Notes: generated from the sequence alone by a model not told the origin. A stretch of 10,308 nt of DNA from Candidatus Bathyarchaeota archaeon (GCA_003601875.1 PIYF01000013.1:1-10308); one strand, 5' to 3'; positions 1 to 6,029 are shown, counted from the stretch's first letter. Numbers and translations are program-made.

Positions 1-78
1 TGTGTCTTCATTTAAAGCTTTAAGTATTTCAATAGCATATGCTTTTGCCAACAATTTGATAACCCTAGTTTTTTCCAA
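1..78 (-). CDS. Winged-helix transcriptional regulator, N-terminal fragment (cut by window edge)
   Basis: An open frame of 26 codons runs off the left edge. Read on the minus strand from a TTG at 76-78, it encodes a peptide beginning MEKTRVIKLLAKAYAIEIL and continuing KALNEDT. An in-frame TGA lies four codons before the TTG, which limits how far upstream the start can be. The pattern 'LL.K.YA.EIL.ALNE' is typical of the first helix of archaeal ArsR-like winged-helix regulators, which bind DNA as dimers. The rest of the domain lies outside the window, so target and ligand cannot be judged. It is divergent from the small gene at 287-652, and both share the spacer 79-286. The call rests on a short peptide, so the family is probable and the start is uncertain. 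Confidence 0.55.
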   Translation of the reverse strand, partial: MEKTRVIKLLAKAYAIEILKALNEDT

Positions 79-217
79 TTTTCTCTCTCACAGAACCTTT
101 TAATATCGATTTTAATATTAAACAGCCTCGTATTTATCAATATACTATACTTTGTTATAGAAAACTGTACTGTAAATTCACAAGTTTTAAATGGTTAAAG
201 TTTTCTATAAACTTTCA

Positions 218-261
218 AAAAGTAGATCGGGATAAGGCTTCGTGCGTTTCGCTCTACTTTT
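218..261 (+). repeat. 9-bp perfect inverted repeat in leader of 287-652 gene
   Basis: AAAAGTAGA (218-226) and TCTACTTTT (253-261) are exact reverse complements separated by 26 nt. Inside the loop GCG-TTT-CGC (244-252) can form a small hairpin next to the right arm. The structure lies between the TATA-like box at 204-213 and the ribosome-binding site at 274-283. It could be a leader hairpin or an operator. The arms are AT-rich but the loop is GC-richer than its surroundings. No known riboswitch family is recognised. Confidence 0.4.
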
Positions 262-273
262 AAAAACCAAATT

Positions 274-283
274 GAGGAGATGA
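274..283 (+). promoter_or_regulatory. Ribosome-binding site fixing a TTG start
   Basis: GAGGAGATGA ends 3 nt before the TTG at 287, and its GGAG core lies 7 nt upstream. An ATG at 280-282 opens only a four-codon frame ending at TAA 292-294, so the TTG is the usable start for the downstream gene. Confidence 0.55.
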
Positions 284-286
284 GAT

Positions 287-652
287 TTGAATAAGGAAGT
301 ACGTCTTAAAATAGAAAATCAATTTATGTTAGAAAGAGAGTTCAATGTGATATTATGTAGAATCATTGAAGAATCATTGAAAAAAGTTGGCGAAAACGTT
401 AATTCCGTCATATATTACGTTTTAAAACACGGATACGGCATAGAGGAAGAAGAAATCCCAGAACATATTGAAGAGTTCTCTGAATGCATAGAAATAATAT
501 TTGGTGAAGAAGGCAGAACATACATCGAGAAAATAATAACTAGTAATCTTTATCTAAAAATTAAAGGTGAACATGGGTTCGCTAAGGGGAAAAATTTTGC
601 TCAAAAAGTAAACAATGCAAGGCACATGTATATCAAAAGAAAGCAGATTTAA
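287..652 (+). CDS. Small hypothetical protein, possibly NitrOD5-like domain
   Basis: This is a 121-residue soluble, charged protein with no signal peptide or membrane segment. It starts at TTG, supported by GAGGAGATGA just upstream. Residues about 19-93 form a helical domain with the pattern 'ESL..VGE.V...IYY.L...YGI..EEIPE...EF.E..E.IFGE.....IEKII...LY'. From memory this resembles the NitrOD5 output domain of Thaumarchaeota and related archaea, which can stand alone or be attached to signalling modules; the assignment cannot be confirmed here. The last 28 residues are basic and may bind nucleic acid (inference). The gene is divergent from a winged-helix regulator and ends one base before a convergent tRNA-Gly. 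It is probably monocistronic. Molecular function is unknown. Confidence 0.7.
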   Translation: MNKEVRLKIENQFMLEREFNVILCRIIEESLKKVGENVNSVIYYVLKHGYGIEEEEIPEHIEEFSECIEIIFGEEGRTYIEKIITSNLYLKIKGEHGFAKGKNFAQKVNNARHMYIKRKQI

Positions 653-653
653 C

Positions 654-731
654 TGGTGCGGCCGCCGGGATTTGAACCCGGGATTGCAGGCTTGGAGGGC
701 CTGTGTCCTAACCAGACTAGACCACGGCCGC
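654..731 (-). tRNA. tRNA-Gly (anticodon UCC), CCA encoded
   Basis: The minus strand folds into a complete cloverleaf. The acceptor stem is GCGGCCG/CGGCCGC, the D stem GTCT/GGAC, the anticodon stem CAGGC/GCCTG with loop CCTCCAA, and the T stem CCGGG/CCCGG with loop TTCAAAT. The discriminator is A. The anticodon TCC (694-696) reads GGA, with wobble to other glycine codons. The tRNA body is 657-731 (75 nt), and the genomic CCA is 654-656. There is no intron. The gene converges on the protein gene ending at 652 and lies downstream of the zinc-domain gene that ends at 776. Confidence 0.97.
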
Positions 732-756
732 TCATTTTCAAATAATTTACTGCTCC

Positions 757-766
757 AATTAAATTT
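757..766 (-). promoter_or_regulatory. Probable TATA box of tRNA-Gly
   Basis: AAATTTAATT on the minus strand lies 26-35 nt before the mature tRNA 5' end at 731, the expected distance for an archaeal TATA box. It sits in the 44-bp gap between the tRNA and the zinc-domain gene, so the tRNA can be transcribed on its own. The call is based on spacing and composition only. Confidence 0.4.
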
Positions 767-775
767 CTTACTGTT

Positions 776-1444
776 TTATTGAGGTTTTTCTTCGGGCTTA
801 AAAAGTCTTTTTTCATGAGCTGGTCTAGGTTTAAAACTGCGGCTTCTAAAATTTGTTGAAGCTCTCTTTCTTTCTAAATTTTTAAGCCTAGCATACAGTT
901 TTGAAATCTTTGTTTTTGAAGGTTTTGCTTTCCTTGTATACCTGTAAGGCGCTGGGGTGAAAGGCTTTTTAATCGCTGGTTTATGGATGTGCCTCACATT
1001 TTTTCGGGATTTCCCTTCTTCGGTTTTTCTGAAAATCACGTATCCTTTTTGAAGGTTAACCTCTTGAACGTTCCATCCAGCATCAAGCCATGCTTTTGCG
1101 TGGACACTTGTTCGAGAATTTCTCCACCACTCCTCATCATGATAAGCTTTTAGGGGAAGATTATCTCCAATTACACCGTCTATTTGAGCGAAAGAAAGTT
1201 TAACTATGTCTGTGAAGGCTGCCCTAAATCGAAGATAACTTGTTAATGCACCATATTTCGTTTTAGACTTTGGAGAAACAGTTTTTCTTGCACAATTTAA
1301 ACACAACATTTTTGTTGGATCTCCAGTTGAAACGTCGGGAACCATGCAGTCTCTACAGAATAAACGGCCGCATCTTACGCATCTTTTAAGTTGACTTATT
1401 GGAAAGACGCGGCCGCAAAGTGCACATTCCTCTTTTATGGTCAT
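776..1444 (-). CDS. Zinc-binding domain + DUF7662-like domain + basic tail protein, in operon with rtcB
   Basis: The product has 222 residues in three parts. Residues 7-51 carry eight cysteines as four CxxC pairs (7/10, 22/25, 30/33, 48/51), as in cross-brace treble-clef/FYVE- or RING-like zinc domains binding two zinc ions. Residues 64-140 match the pattern I associate with DUF7662: 'YG.LT.YL......I.LSF..I...IG..LP..A......WW.N......AKAWL.AGW.V..V.L....V.FRK'. This domain has no settled biochemical function. Residues 141-222 are a strongly basic, proline-rich tail likely to be disordered and to contact RNA or DNA (inference). The gene starts 8 bp after the rtcB stop, so co-transcription is very likely. 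The start ATG follows GTGATTCA, a weak ribosome-binding site. Context suggests an RNA-linked role beside the ligase. A DNA-processing role is the alternative. Gene reality is near certain; function is unknown. Confidence 0.9.
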   Translation of the reverse strand: MTIKEECALCGRVFPISQLKRCVRCGRLFCRDCMVPDVSTGDPTKMLCLNCARKTVSPKSKTKYGALTSYLRFRAAFTDIVKLSFAQIDGVIGDNLPLKAYHDEEWWRNSRTSVHAKAWLDAGWNVQEVNLQKGYVIFRKTEEGKSRKNVRHIHKPAIKKPFTPAPYRYTRKAKPSKTKISKLYARLKNLERKRASTNFRSRSFKPRPAHEKRLFKPEEKPQ

Positions 1445-1452
1445 TGAATCAC

Positions 1453-2910
1453 TTAACCTTTCACAACGGCTAGTGGAACGAACCTTGCAACTTTGGTGGC
1501 TATTCCAACTCTGTCGCTTACTTCAGCCACTACATCAACGTTTTTGTAGGCTGGGTCAGCCTCTTCAGCTAACACAACGGAACTTGCAGACCTAACAAAT
1601 ATTCCACGCTGCTCCAAAGCTTTTTTAACATCTCCACCCCAAAATCTCTTTTTTGCAGCGTGACGGCTTAACATTCTTCCAGCTCCATGAGCCGTGGATC
1701 CAAAAGTTGTGTTCATAGCTTTTTCTGTTCCCACTAGAAGCCATGAACTTGTTCCCATGCTTCCAGGTATAAGTACTGGTTGTCCAACGCTTCTATAATC
1801 CGCTGGAATTTCAGGGTGTTCAGGTGGGAAAGCCCTTGTGGCACCTTTCCTGTGAACCCAAACCTTTTTTCTTTCACCATTGACTTGATGGGTCTCTATT
1901 TTGGCGATGTTATGGGCTACGTCGTAAACAAGGTTTAAACCGAAAGTTTCCGGGTCTTTTTTAAAAACTTTCTGGAAGCTTTGTCTAACCCAATGCATTA
2001 TTGTTTGTCTGTTTACAAAGGCATAGTTGACAGCACATGCCATGGCTTTATAATAGTCTTCTGCCTCCCTGCTTTTTCCAGGGGCACATGCAAGTTCCCG
2101 ATCAGGCAAGATTATCTTATATTTTTGAACAGCTCTTTCCATAACTCGCAGGTAATCCGAACATATTTGATGACCGAAACCTCTTGAACCGCAATGAATC
2201 ATTATTGTAACTTGTCCTTCATGTTCTATCCCGAATGTTTTTGCTACTCTATCATCGAAAATTTTGTCAACTTTTTGGATTTCAAGGAAGTGATTTCCAG
2301 AGCCTAGGGTGCCTATTTGGGTTAATCCCCTATTCTTAGCTGTTGTTGAAATTTTGTCTGGGTCAGCGTTTTCCATGCATCCCCGTTCTTCATGATGTTT
2401 TATGTCTTCGTCCCATCCTAAACCATGATCTACAGCCCAATGAACTCCTTCCATGACTAGTCTTTCAAGGTCGTGTACGGAGACTCTGAAATCTTTCCTT
2501 CGGCTTCCAAGTCCACATGGAACATTTTCGAAAATTGTGTTTGTTAATTGACCAAGTTTTGGTCTTATATCCTGTTCTGTAAGGTTTGTTGTTACTAGGC
2601 GGACACCGCAGTTTATGTCGTATCCGACGCCTCCGGGGCTTATAACGCCTTCTTCATAGTCTGTTGCTGCGACTCCCCCTATTGGAAAACCATATCCTTC
2701 GTGTCCATCAGGTAGGGTGATAGCATACTTGTAAATTCCAGGTAAATGAGCTACATTTACACATTGCCATAGGGTTCTATCAGTATGCATTTTTTCAAGC
2801 AGTTCTTTATTAGCGAAAACCATGCCTGGAACTCTCATTCCAGGTTTATACTTTGGAATTTGCCATGTGTAATCACTTATCTTTTCTAATGGAACTTTTT
2901 CTCTGCTCAT
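1453..2910 (-). CDS. rtcB: RNA-splicing ligase RtcB (tRNA ligase)
   Basis: RtcB joins RNA 2',3'-cyclic phosphate or 3'-phosphate ends to 5'-OH ends using GTP and Mn2+. In archaea it seals tRNA exons after intron removal by the splicing endonuclease. The 485-residue product is full length. Visible active-site residues are D98 and C101 (YDINCGVRL), N206 and H207 (GSGNHFLE), H239 (IHCGSRG), H333 (DVAHNI) and H408 (STAHGAGR), the histidine that is guanylylated. These match Pyrococcus horikoshii C98, N202, H203, H234, H329 and H404 with a constant offset of 3-4. No intein interrupts the gene, unlike in Pyrococcus. The ATG follows AGGTGA by about 4 nt, a strong site. A TATA box lies at 2942-2951. 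It leads a two-gene unit with the zinc-domain gene. Its activator archease is encoded at 4459-4893 in a separate transcription unit. Confidence 0.98.
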   Translation of the reverse strand: MSREKVPLEKISDYTWQIPKYKPGMRVPGMVFANKELLEKMHTDRTLWQCVNVAHLPGIYKYAITLPDGHEGYGFPIGGVAATDYEEGVISPGGVGYDINCGVRLVTTNLTEQDIRPKLGQLTNTIFENVPCGLGSRRKDFRVSVHDLERLVMEGVHWAVDHGLGWDEDIKHHEERGCMENADPDKISTTAKNRGLTQIGTLGSGNHFLEIQKVDKIFDDRVAKTFGIEHEGQVTIMIHCGSRGFGHQICSDYLRVMERAVQKYKIILPDRELACAPGKSREAEDYYKAMACAVNYAFVNRQTIMHWVRQSFQKVFKKDPETFGLNLVYDVAHNIAKIETHQVNGERKKVWVHRKGATRAFPPEHPEIPADYRSVGQPVLIPGSMGTSSWLLVGTEKAMNTTFGSTAHGAGRMLSRHAAKKRFWGGDVKKALEQRGIFVRSASSVVLAEEADPAYKNVDVVAEVSDRVGIATKVARFVPLAVVKG

Positions 2911-2941
2911 TTATTCACCTATCAAATAAGAACATGCGGGT

Positions 2942-2961
2942 TTTATATAAACAATTTTGGT
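2942..2961 (-). promoter_or_regulatory. rtcB promoter with upstream element shared with M42 gene
   Basis: On the minus strand ACCAAAATTGTTTA runs directly into TATATAAAA. The TATA box lies about 32-40 nt before the rtcB ATG, implying a leader of roughly 10 nt that carries AGGTGA. The 14-bp ACCAAAATTGTTTA (2948-2961) is identical to the block before the M42 peptidase gene (6074-6087), also next to a TATA box. It may include a BRE or a regulator site. Confidence 0.5.
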
Positions 2962-2972
2962 TTTTAAACCAA
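2957..2972. repeat. Palindrome between hydrolase stop and rtcB promoter
   Basis: TTGGTTT-TT-AAACCAA is a perfect 7-bp inverted repeat with a 2-bp centre. It starts 3 bp beyond the stop codon of the hydrolase gene (2976-2978) and overlaps the upstream edge of the rtcB promoter. It could be an operator for rtcB or, on RNA, a weak hairpin at the end of the hydrolase transcript. The M42 promoter shares only one half (ACCAA), which argues for a separate role. Confidence 0.35.
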
Positions 2973-2975
2973 TAA

Positions 2976-3890
2976 TTAATATCTAAACTTCTTAACGAAA
3001 CCTAAAATTCCTTCAACGCTTTCTTTCAGCACAGTTACACTTAAAACAGGATTCTCCTCAACAAACTTTAAAGCTCGTTGGGCAGCAGCATCCTCCCTAA
3101 ATATCCTCTCACTTATCTTTTCGAGAGTTTCCCCCTTCTCCAATCCATCCTTCGCAATTTCAGCCCAAAGTTTAAGCTGGCTTTTATAGGCTTCAAGTCT
3201 TTTTAAAGCTTTATCACCCCTTCCAAAATGAGTGTAATAAAGCCAATCAGGCTTCAAACTCAGCAGTTTATCTAAAGATTTTAAGGCTATATCTAAACGG
3301 AAAGGTGGAGGCGTCGTTGGAACAACAGCACCAGCCTTTTCAATGTAAATTCCAGCAGAGTCTCCAACAAATATTCCGTTAGTTAAGAAATCGTAGTAGC
3401 TTAAATGATGAGAAGCATGTCCCAAAGTTTCCACAACCCTCAACTTAACATCCTCTCCAAAATCTAAAATCATTCCATCCGATGCTGCAATCATTCTATC
3501 TTCAGGTACAGGTTCAGGTTTTCCATAAAGCTCCGTTATTCTCTCACCCAAAACTAACGTTGCTTGACTCCAAAGTTTTTCAGGATTAGCCATGTGAGGG
3601 ACACCCCTAGGATGAAGAACAAGCTTTGCATTTGGCAATTCTTTCAGCAAAGCTCCAGCGCCCCCACCATGATCCAAATGTATATGAGTAACCGCCACAT
3701 AGGTTACATCTTCAAGTTTAACATCCAATTCATTCAAACCTGAAAGAAGATTTTGAACAGTTGAAGCCGGGCCTGTTTCAATAATTCCCACACGCTTTCC
3801 TCTAACAATATAACTTGCAATCAAATTTTCAACATGAGCTGGTTCTAAATCTATCAAACTTAAATGTTCAGCAATTTCAACTGTGTGCAT
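2976..3890 (-). CDS. MBL-fold metallo-hydrolase
   Basis: This 304-residue protein has the full metal-binding set of the metallo-beta-lactamase fold: H69-x-H71-x-D73-H74 (THIHLDHGGG), H158 (LGHASHH), D177 (VGDSAG) and H221 (YTHFG). It therefore probably binds two metal ions and hydrolyses an ester, thioester or phosphodiester. Family members include glyoxalase II, lactonases and nucleases. After about residue 225 there is a helical C-terminal region of some 80 residues that may cap the active site. It lacks the beta-CASP insert of archaeal RNases such as CPSF1, so RNase activity is not supported by sequence alone. The ATG follows GGTGAT by 5 nt. It is divergent from the regulator at 3987-4457. 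It lies 65 bp upstream of rtcB on the same strand, but rtcB has its own promoter. Substrate unknown. Confidence 0.9.
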   Translation of the reverse strand: MHTVEIAEHLSLIDLEPAHVENLIASYIVRGKRVGIIETGPASTVQNLLSGLNELDVKLEDVTYVAVTHIHLDHGGGAGALLKELPNAKLVLHPRGVPHMANPEKLWSQATLVLGERITELYGKPEPVPEDRMIAASDGMILDFGEDVKLRVVETLGHASHHLSYYDFLTNGIFVGDSAGIYIEKAGAVVPTTPPPFRLDIALKSLDKLLSLKPDWLYYTHFGRGDKALKRLEAYKSQLKLWAEIAKDGLEKGETLEKISERIFREDAAAQRALKFVEENPVLSVTVLKESVEGILGFVKKFRY

Positions 3891-3986
3891 TTAAATCACC
3901 GTGACACAAAATGTTGTTCATTCTGATTAAACTTTTCATGAAACTATTTTAGGATTAATGAATATTCTTAAAGAATTGTGATGTTA

Positions 3987-4457
3987 ATGCTTGTTCGAGT
4001 TGTTAGAGACTTAACCCCTGAAGAGGTGGAAGAGAAAATTAAAGAATTTGAAAGAAAATTCAATATGAAATTTGACGAATTTGAGGAACTTTTCCTTGAG
4101 AAAAGGTTGAATGATGAGCTTGCCGACATATATTTTGAATGGGCTGAGCTTGTGGACACCTATAAGGGTTACGTTGAAGACGGACAACTCGACTATACAA
4201 TTGAAGAAATCAGAAATTTTAAACCCGAAGAAATTTCCCTGCTAACTCCGAAAAGAATCCAACTTCTATATCAACTAGCAAATTTAAGAGTTGAATCCAT
4301 AAACGATTTAGCCCGAAAAACTAGGAGAAACGTGAAAAACATTTATCAAGACCTAAAAATCTTATCTAAACTAGGTTTTGTTAAGTTTAGAAAGAATAAG
4401 GGAAGGAACATAACACCTGAAGTGATTGCTAAAGAAGTTATATTTATGATTCGTTAG
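3987..4457 (+). CDS. Winged-helix DNA-binding protein, antitoxin-like (HVO_A0114 type)
   Basis: The C-terminal half, about residues 87-155, is a winged helix-turn-helix: 'LTPKRIQLL..L......SINDLA.KT.RNVKN.Y.DLK.L..LGFV.F', followed by a basic wing. This resembles the HVO_A0114/MarR-like group of archaeal regulators, often found as antitoxins or autoregulators. The N-terminal 85 residues are acidic and helical and may form a dimerisation or partner-binding region. Three start codons stand close together: GTG 3978, ATG 3981 and ATG 3987. I chose 3987 because GTGAT (3978-3982) then works as a ribosome-binding site 4 nt upstream, giving 156 residues. No toxin-like gene adjoins it: upstream is a divergent hydrolase, and downstream its stop is one base from the convergent archease stop. 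It may regulate the divergent hydrolase gene or itself (inference). Confidence 0.8.
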   Translation: MLVRVVRDLTPEEVEEKIKEFERKFNMKFDEFEELFLEKRLNDELADIYFEWAELVDTYKGYVEDGQLDYTIEEIRNFKPEEISLLTPKRIQLLYQLANLRVESINDLARKTRRNVKNIYQDLKILSKLGFVKFRKNKGRNITPEVIAKEVIFMIR

Positions 4458-4458
4458 T

Positions 4459-4893
4459 TTATATATCAAGGATAAACTTCAACGTCACCTTATTTGGTTC
4501 CTTAATCACTTCCATTCTATGATAAGTTACAGCTTTCACTCCAACCTTTTGAGGATGCTTTTTAGAATTAAATTTTTCACCCCAAATTTTAGCCTCAAGC
4601 CTTAACCCTTCCACAGTTTCATCCATTTTTAAAACTTTAAATTTTGAATACAACATTTTTTCAACATCAAACTTTACAAGTAAAGCTTCAAGCCAACTAT
4701 AAAGTAACGCACACTCATCTTTCGCCTCAACCTCCACGTAATCTTCAATTTTAGGTTCAATCTTCCCCACGTCGGTCATAACTTCGAACATGGCGAGGGC
4801 TGCATTTTCAAAGGCCTCCATTAAGTTTCTCCCGTAAGCAGCTATATACGCATCTGCAGTGTGCTCCAAAAATTCGAAGCCCTTCTTGGTCAT
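4459..4893 (-). CDS. Archease, RtcB activator
   Basis: Archease speeds RtcB guanylylation and allows multiple turnover of the RNA ligase. The 144-residue product has the family signature FLEHTADA, with D14 of HTAD as a likely metal ligand. It ends LKFILDI, so D143 and the terminal carboxylate of I144 fit the other metal contacts described in the P. horikoshii protein. Usual family length is about 140 residues. A longer frame beginning at a TTG (4936-4938) would add 15 unrelated residues. I prefer the ATG at 4891-4893 because homologues begin close to here and a TATA-like box lies 28-36 nt before it, consistent with a leaderless mRNA. No ribosome-binding site is seen. The gene is separated from rtcB by an opposite-strand gene, so the two are not in one operon. 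Its 3' end is one base from a convergent gene. Confidence 0.92.
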   Translation of the reverse strand: MTKKGFEFLEHTADAYIAAYGRNLMEAFENAALAMFEVMTDVGKIEPKIEDYVEVEAKDECALLYSWLEALLVKFDVEKMLYSKFKVLKMDETVEGLRLEAKIWGEKFNSKKHPQKVGVKAVTYHRMEVIKEPNKVTLKFILDI

Positions 4894-4920
4894 AACAATA
4901 AATGTAAATGAATAGCCATG

Positions 4921-4929
4921 TTTAAAACC
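4921..4929 (-). promoter_or_regulatory. TATA box for leaderless archease transcript
   Basis: GGTTTTAAA on the minus strand lies 28-36 nt before the archease ATG at 4893. With the usual archaeal spacing, transcription would begin at or very near the start codon. The absence of any GGTGA-like motif before the ATG agrees with this. Confidence 0.45.
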
Positions 4930-4947
4930 ATTTTGCAAAATTTAACC

Positions 4948-4954
4948 AAAAAAA
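4948..4954 (-). terminator. T-run terminator of M42 peptidase gene
   Basis: A run of seven T on the minus strand lies 32-38 nt beyond the peptidase stop codon and just before the archease promoter. Archaeal RNA polymerase terminates at such T-runs without needing a hairpin. This makes the peptidase and archease separate transcription units. Confidence 0.5.
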
Positions 4955-4985
4955 GGGAGAGTAAACGCTACTTATTCAGCTTCAG

Positions 4986-6029
4986 CTAGAAGTATCTCGG
5001 AATTTTCTCAATAGCAGCTACTGTTAACCTAACAGAGTCCTCCAAGTCCTTTAAGCTAAGCATTGATATGGGACTATGAATATACCTTGTAGGTACAGAT
5101 ATCACTCCGCTTGGCACCCCTTCCCTTGTCAAGGATATTCTTGCTGCATCTGTTGTGCCAGCTAACCCTGTTTCAAGCTGATATGGAATCTTATTCTCCT
5201 CAGCTGCCTCAACAAGCATTTTCAAAACTTTCGGATGAGTTATTAAGCCGTAATCTGCAACTGTTAAGGATGGCCCCTTCCTCATTTTTATCGGTGCCTC
5301 CACTTCTTTTACTCCTGGAACATCCCCAGCCACAGTGACGTCTATTGCTATTCCAACATCTGGATATACGCCGAAAGCGGCAACCGTTGCCCCTCTTAAT
5401 CCAACCTCTTCCTGTACTGTTCCAACAGCATATACTGTGCATTCCACTTTTTTCAGCTGTTTCATAGCTTCAATAATCACCGCGCATCCTGCTCGATCGT
5501 CAAAAGCTTTCCCTATCACTGAATCTTTACCTATTCTTGTGAATTTTGTGTCAAAACCTATGACGTCTCCAACTCGAACACCCATTTTTTTAGCTTCTTC
5601 CCGGCTTTTTGCTCCAACGTCTATGAAAAGAGCATCATACGTTATAACCTTCTTTCTTTCCTCCTCTTTCTGTATGTGCGGCGGTTTTGCACCTATTATT
5701 CCAGGCACTGGACCCTTATCTGTGTAAACTATAACCTTCTGTCCAAGCAGTATTCTGTCGTCTATTCCTCCCATTTTGGCGAACTGTAGAAATCCTTCCT
5801 TTGAAATTGTTTTCACAATTAACCCTACTTCATCCATGTGTGCTGCCAGCATCACTTTTGGAGCGTTTTTCTTCCCCTTCTTCACTCCTATTACATTTCC
5901 AAACTTATCTTCCTTCACTTCGTCTACATACGATTTCAGAAATTTCTTCATTAAACTTCTAACTTCATCTTCTCTCCCTGACACTCCGCAAGCGTTGGAA
6001 AGTTTTTCCAAAACGTCAACGATTGCCAT
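4986..6029 (-). CDS. M42-family (TET) metal-dependent aminopeptidase
   Basis: M42 peptidases remove N-terminal residues from peptides and assemble as cytoplasmic 12-subunit tetrahedral particles that process peptides released by proteasomes. The 347-residue length is normal. Metal and catalytic residues are visible: H64 (AHMDEVG), D177 (FDDRAG), catalytic E207 with E208 (VQEEVGLRGA), D230 (AIDVTVAGD) and H319 (YIHSP). They align with P. horikoshii TET2 H68, D182, E212, E213, D235 and H323. GTTDAAR (292-298) belongs to the active-site loop. Substrate preference among TET paralogues (acidic, basic or hydrophobic) cannot be read from this. The ATG follows GGAGG, a strong ribosome-binding site. 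It is divergent from the metal transporter at 6151 and ends in its own T-run. Endoglucanase labels sometimes given to this family are historical misnomers. Confidence 0.97.
   Translation of the reverse strand: MAIVDVLEKLSNACGVSGREDEVRSLMKKFLKSYVDEVKEDKFGNVIGVKKGKKNAPKVMLAAHMDEVGLIVKTISKEGFLQFAKMGGIDDRILLGQKVIVYTDKGPVPGIIGAKPPHIQKEEERKKVITYDALFIDVGAKSREEAKKMGVRVGDVIGFDTKFTRIGKDSVIGKAFDDRAGCAVIIEAMKQLKKVECTVYAVGTVQEEVGLRGATVAAFGVYPDVGIAIDVTVAGDVPGVKEVEAPIKMRKGPSLTVADYGLITHPKVLKMLVEAAEENKIPYQLETGLAGTTDAARISLTREGVPSGVISVPTRYIHSPISMLSLKDLEDSVRLTVAAIEKIPRYF

Larger units (their letters stand above)
79..286. promoter_or_regulatory. AT-rich divergent intergenic spacer
   Basis: This 208-bp stretch separates two divergent genes and contains no credible reading frame. 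It is very AT-rich. A TATA-like TCTATAAACT at 204-213 could serve the plus-strand gene, putting transcription start near 230-235. AT-rich blocks around 112-160 could serve the minus-strand regulator. The only clear secondary structure is the inverted repeat at 218-261, annotated separately. Promoter positions are inferred from spacing only. Confidence 0.4.

Noticed and set aside
145..160. CTATA...TATAG inverted repeat in the left spacer
   Set aside because: Five-base AT-only arms are expected by chance in sequence of this composition.
654..731. tRNA-Gly as an integration site for a mobile element
   Set aside because: No integrase, no direct repeat of the tRNA 3' end and no change in gene character is visible within the window.
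1981..2187. 68-codon plus-strand open frame inside rtcB
   Set aside because: It lies fully antisense to the conserved rtcB coding sequence, has no ribosome-binding site and encodes no recognisable domain.
3968..4159. 63-codon minus-strand frame opposite the winged-helix gene
   Set aside because: It is serine/asparagine-rich antisense translation with no start signal.
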